A DNA stretch of 33,506 nt from an uncultured Verrucomicrobia subdivision 3 bacterium (GTDB lineage: Bacteria; Verrucomicrobiota; Verrucomicrobiia; Limisphaerales; UBA8199), in the NCBI GenBank assembly GCA_903912925.1, contig CAIWJG010000995.1, positions 1 to 33,506 of the forward strand. The letters run 5' to 3'. Position numbers and translations under genes: made by a program. Shown here piece by piece: positions 33,501 to 33,506 of this stretch (position 1 is its first letter; every line of letters starts with the position of its first letter). The notes under the pieces are model-generated. The model saw only the letters and a program-made list of their open reading frames with translations, had not been told where the DNA came from and searched no databases.

Positions 33501-33506
33501 GAGCGG

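Overview
The window looks like chromosomal DNA from a Verrucomicrobiota bacterium, probably near Pedosphaera/Limisphaerales. This is inferred from gene content, not from a marker gene. The signs are GC-rich sequence, two exported PQQ-like beta-propeller proteins with 'DWPQWGG'/'WLNWRGP' N-termini, a verrucomicrobial-style pseudopilin ([20 protein letters not shown]), a secreted GH29 fucosidase fused to an isochorismatase-like domain, and many short dispersed repeats (GTAG-headed hairpins, GTGAAAC heptamers, ATCCAAC-type repeats). No rRNA, tRNA, CRISPR array, transposase or phage gene was found.

Layout. 208-902 (+): DUF6364-like antitoxin and PIN toxin. 8249-975 (-): one tight six-gene operon reading DUF3311 membrane protein, Na+/solute symporter, AMP-forming ligase, LuxC/GriC-type acyl reductase, iron alcohol dehydrogenase, CPA2 cation/proton antiporter. 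12489-8443 (-): two PQQ-like propeller proteins. 15238-13019 (-): isochorismatase/fucosidase fusion. 15583-19668 (+): membrane protein, hisB, an ECF sigma/anti-sigma/exported-protein operon, then a coiled-coil membrane protein with a 58-residue lipoprotein overlapping its end. 22066-19805 (-): a 6S RNA, rarA and 5-formyltetrahydrofolate cyclo-ligase. 23266-22331 (-): PfkB-family sugar kinase. 31603-23464 (-): alpha-2-macroglobulin lipoprotein and penicillin-binding protein 1C. 32222-33449 (+): pseudopilin and a small lipoprotein.

How the genes fit together. The six-gene operon reads as import of a carboxylate, ATP-dependent activation, reduction to an aldehyde and then to an alcohol, with an antiporter for ion balance. 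The ligase/reductase pair resembles the two-protein aryl-carboxylate reductase GriC/GriD. The substrate is unknown. The macroglobulin/PBP1C pair is the known envelope-defence module: the thioester motif CAEQ is intact and all PBP1C active-site motifs are present. The 6S RNA was recognised by its closing stem, central bubble, apical hairpin, length (about 181 nt) and neighbours, since rarA and the cyclo-ligase gene are both recurring 6S neighbours.

Intergenic DNA is rich in inverted and tandem repeats. Four copies of a GTAG/GTAA-headed hairpin form one REP-like family, two of them as a BIME-like inverted pair. Other repeats reach into coding sequence, in the antiporter N-terminus and across the junction of the two PQQ genes.
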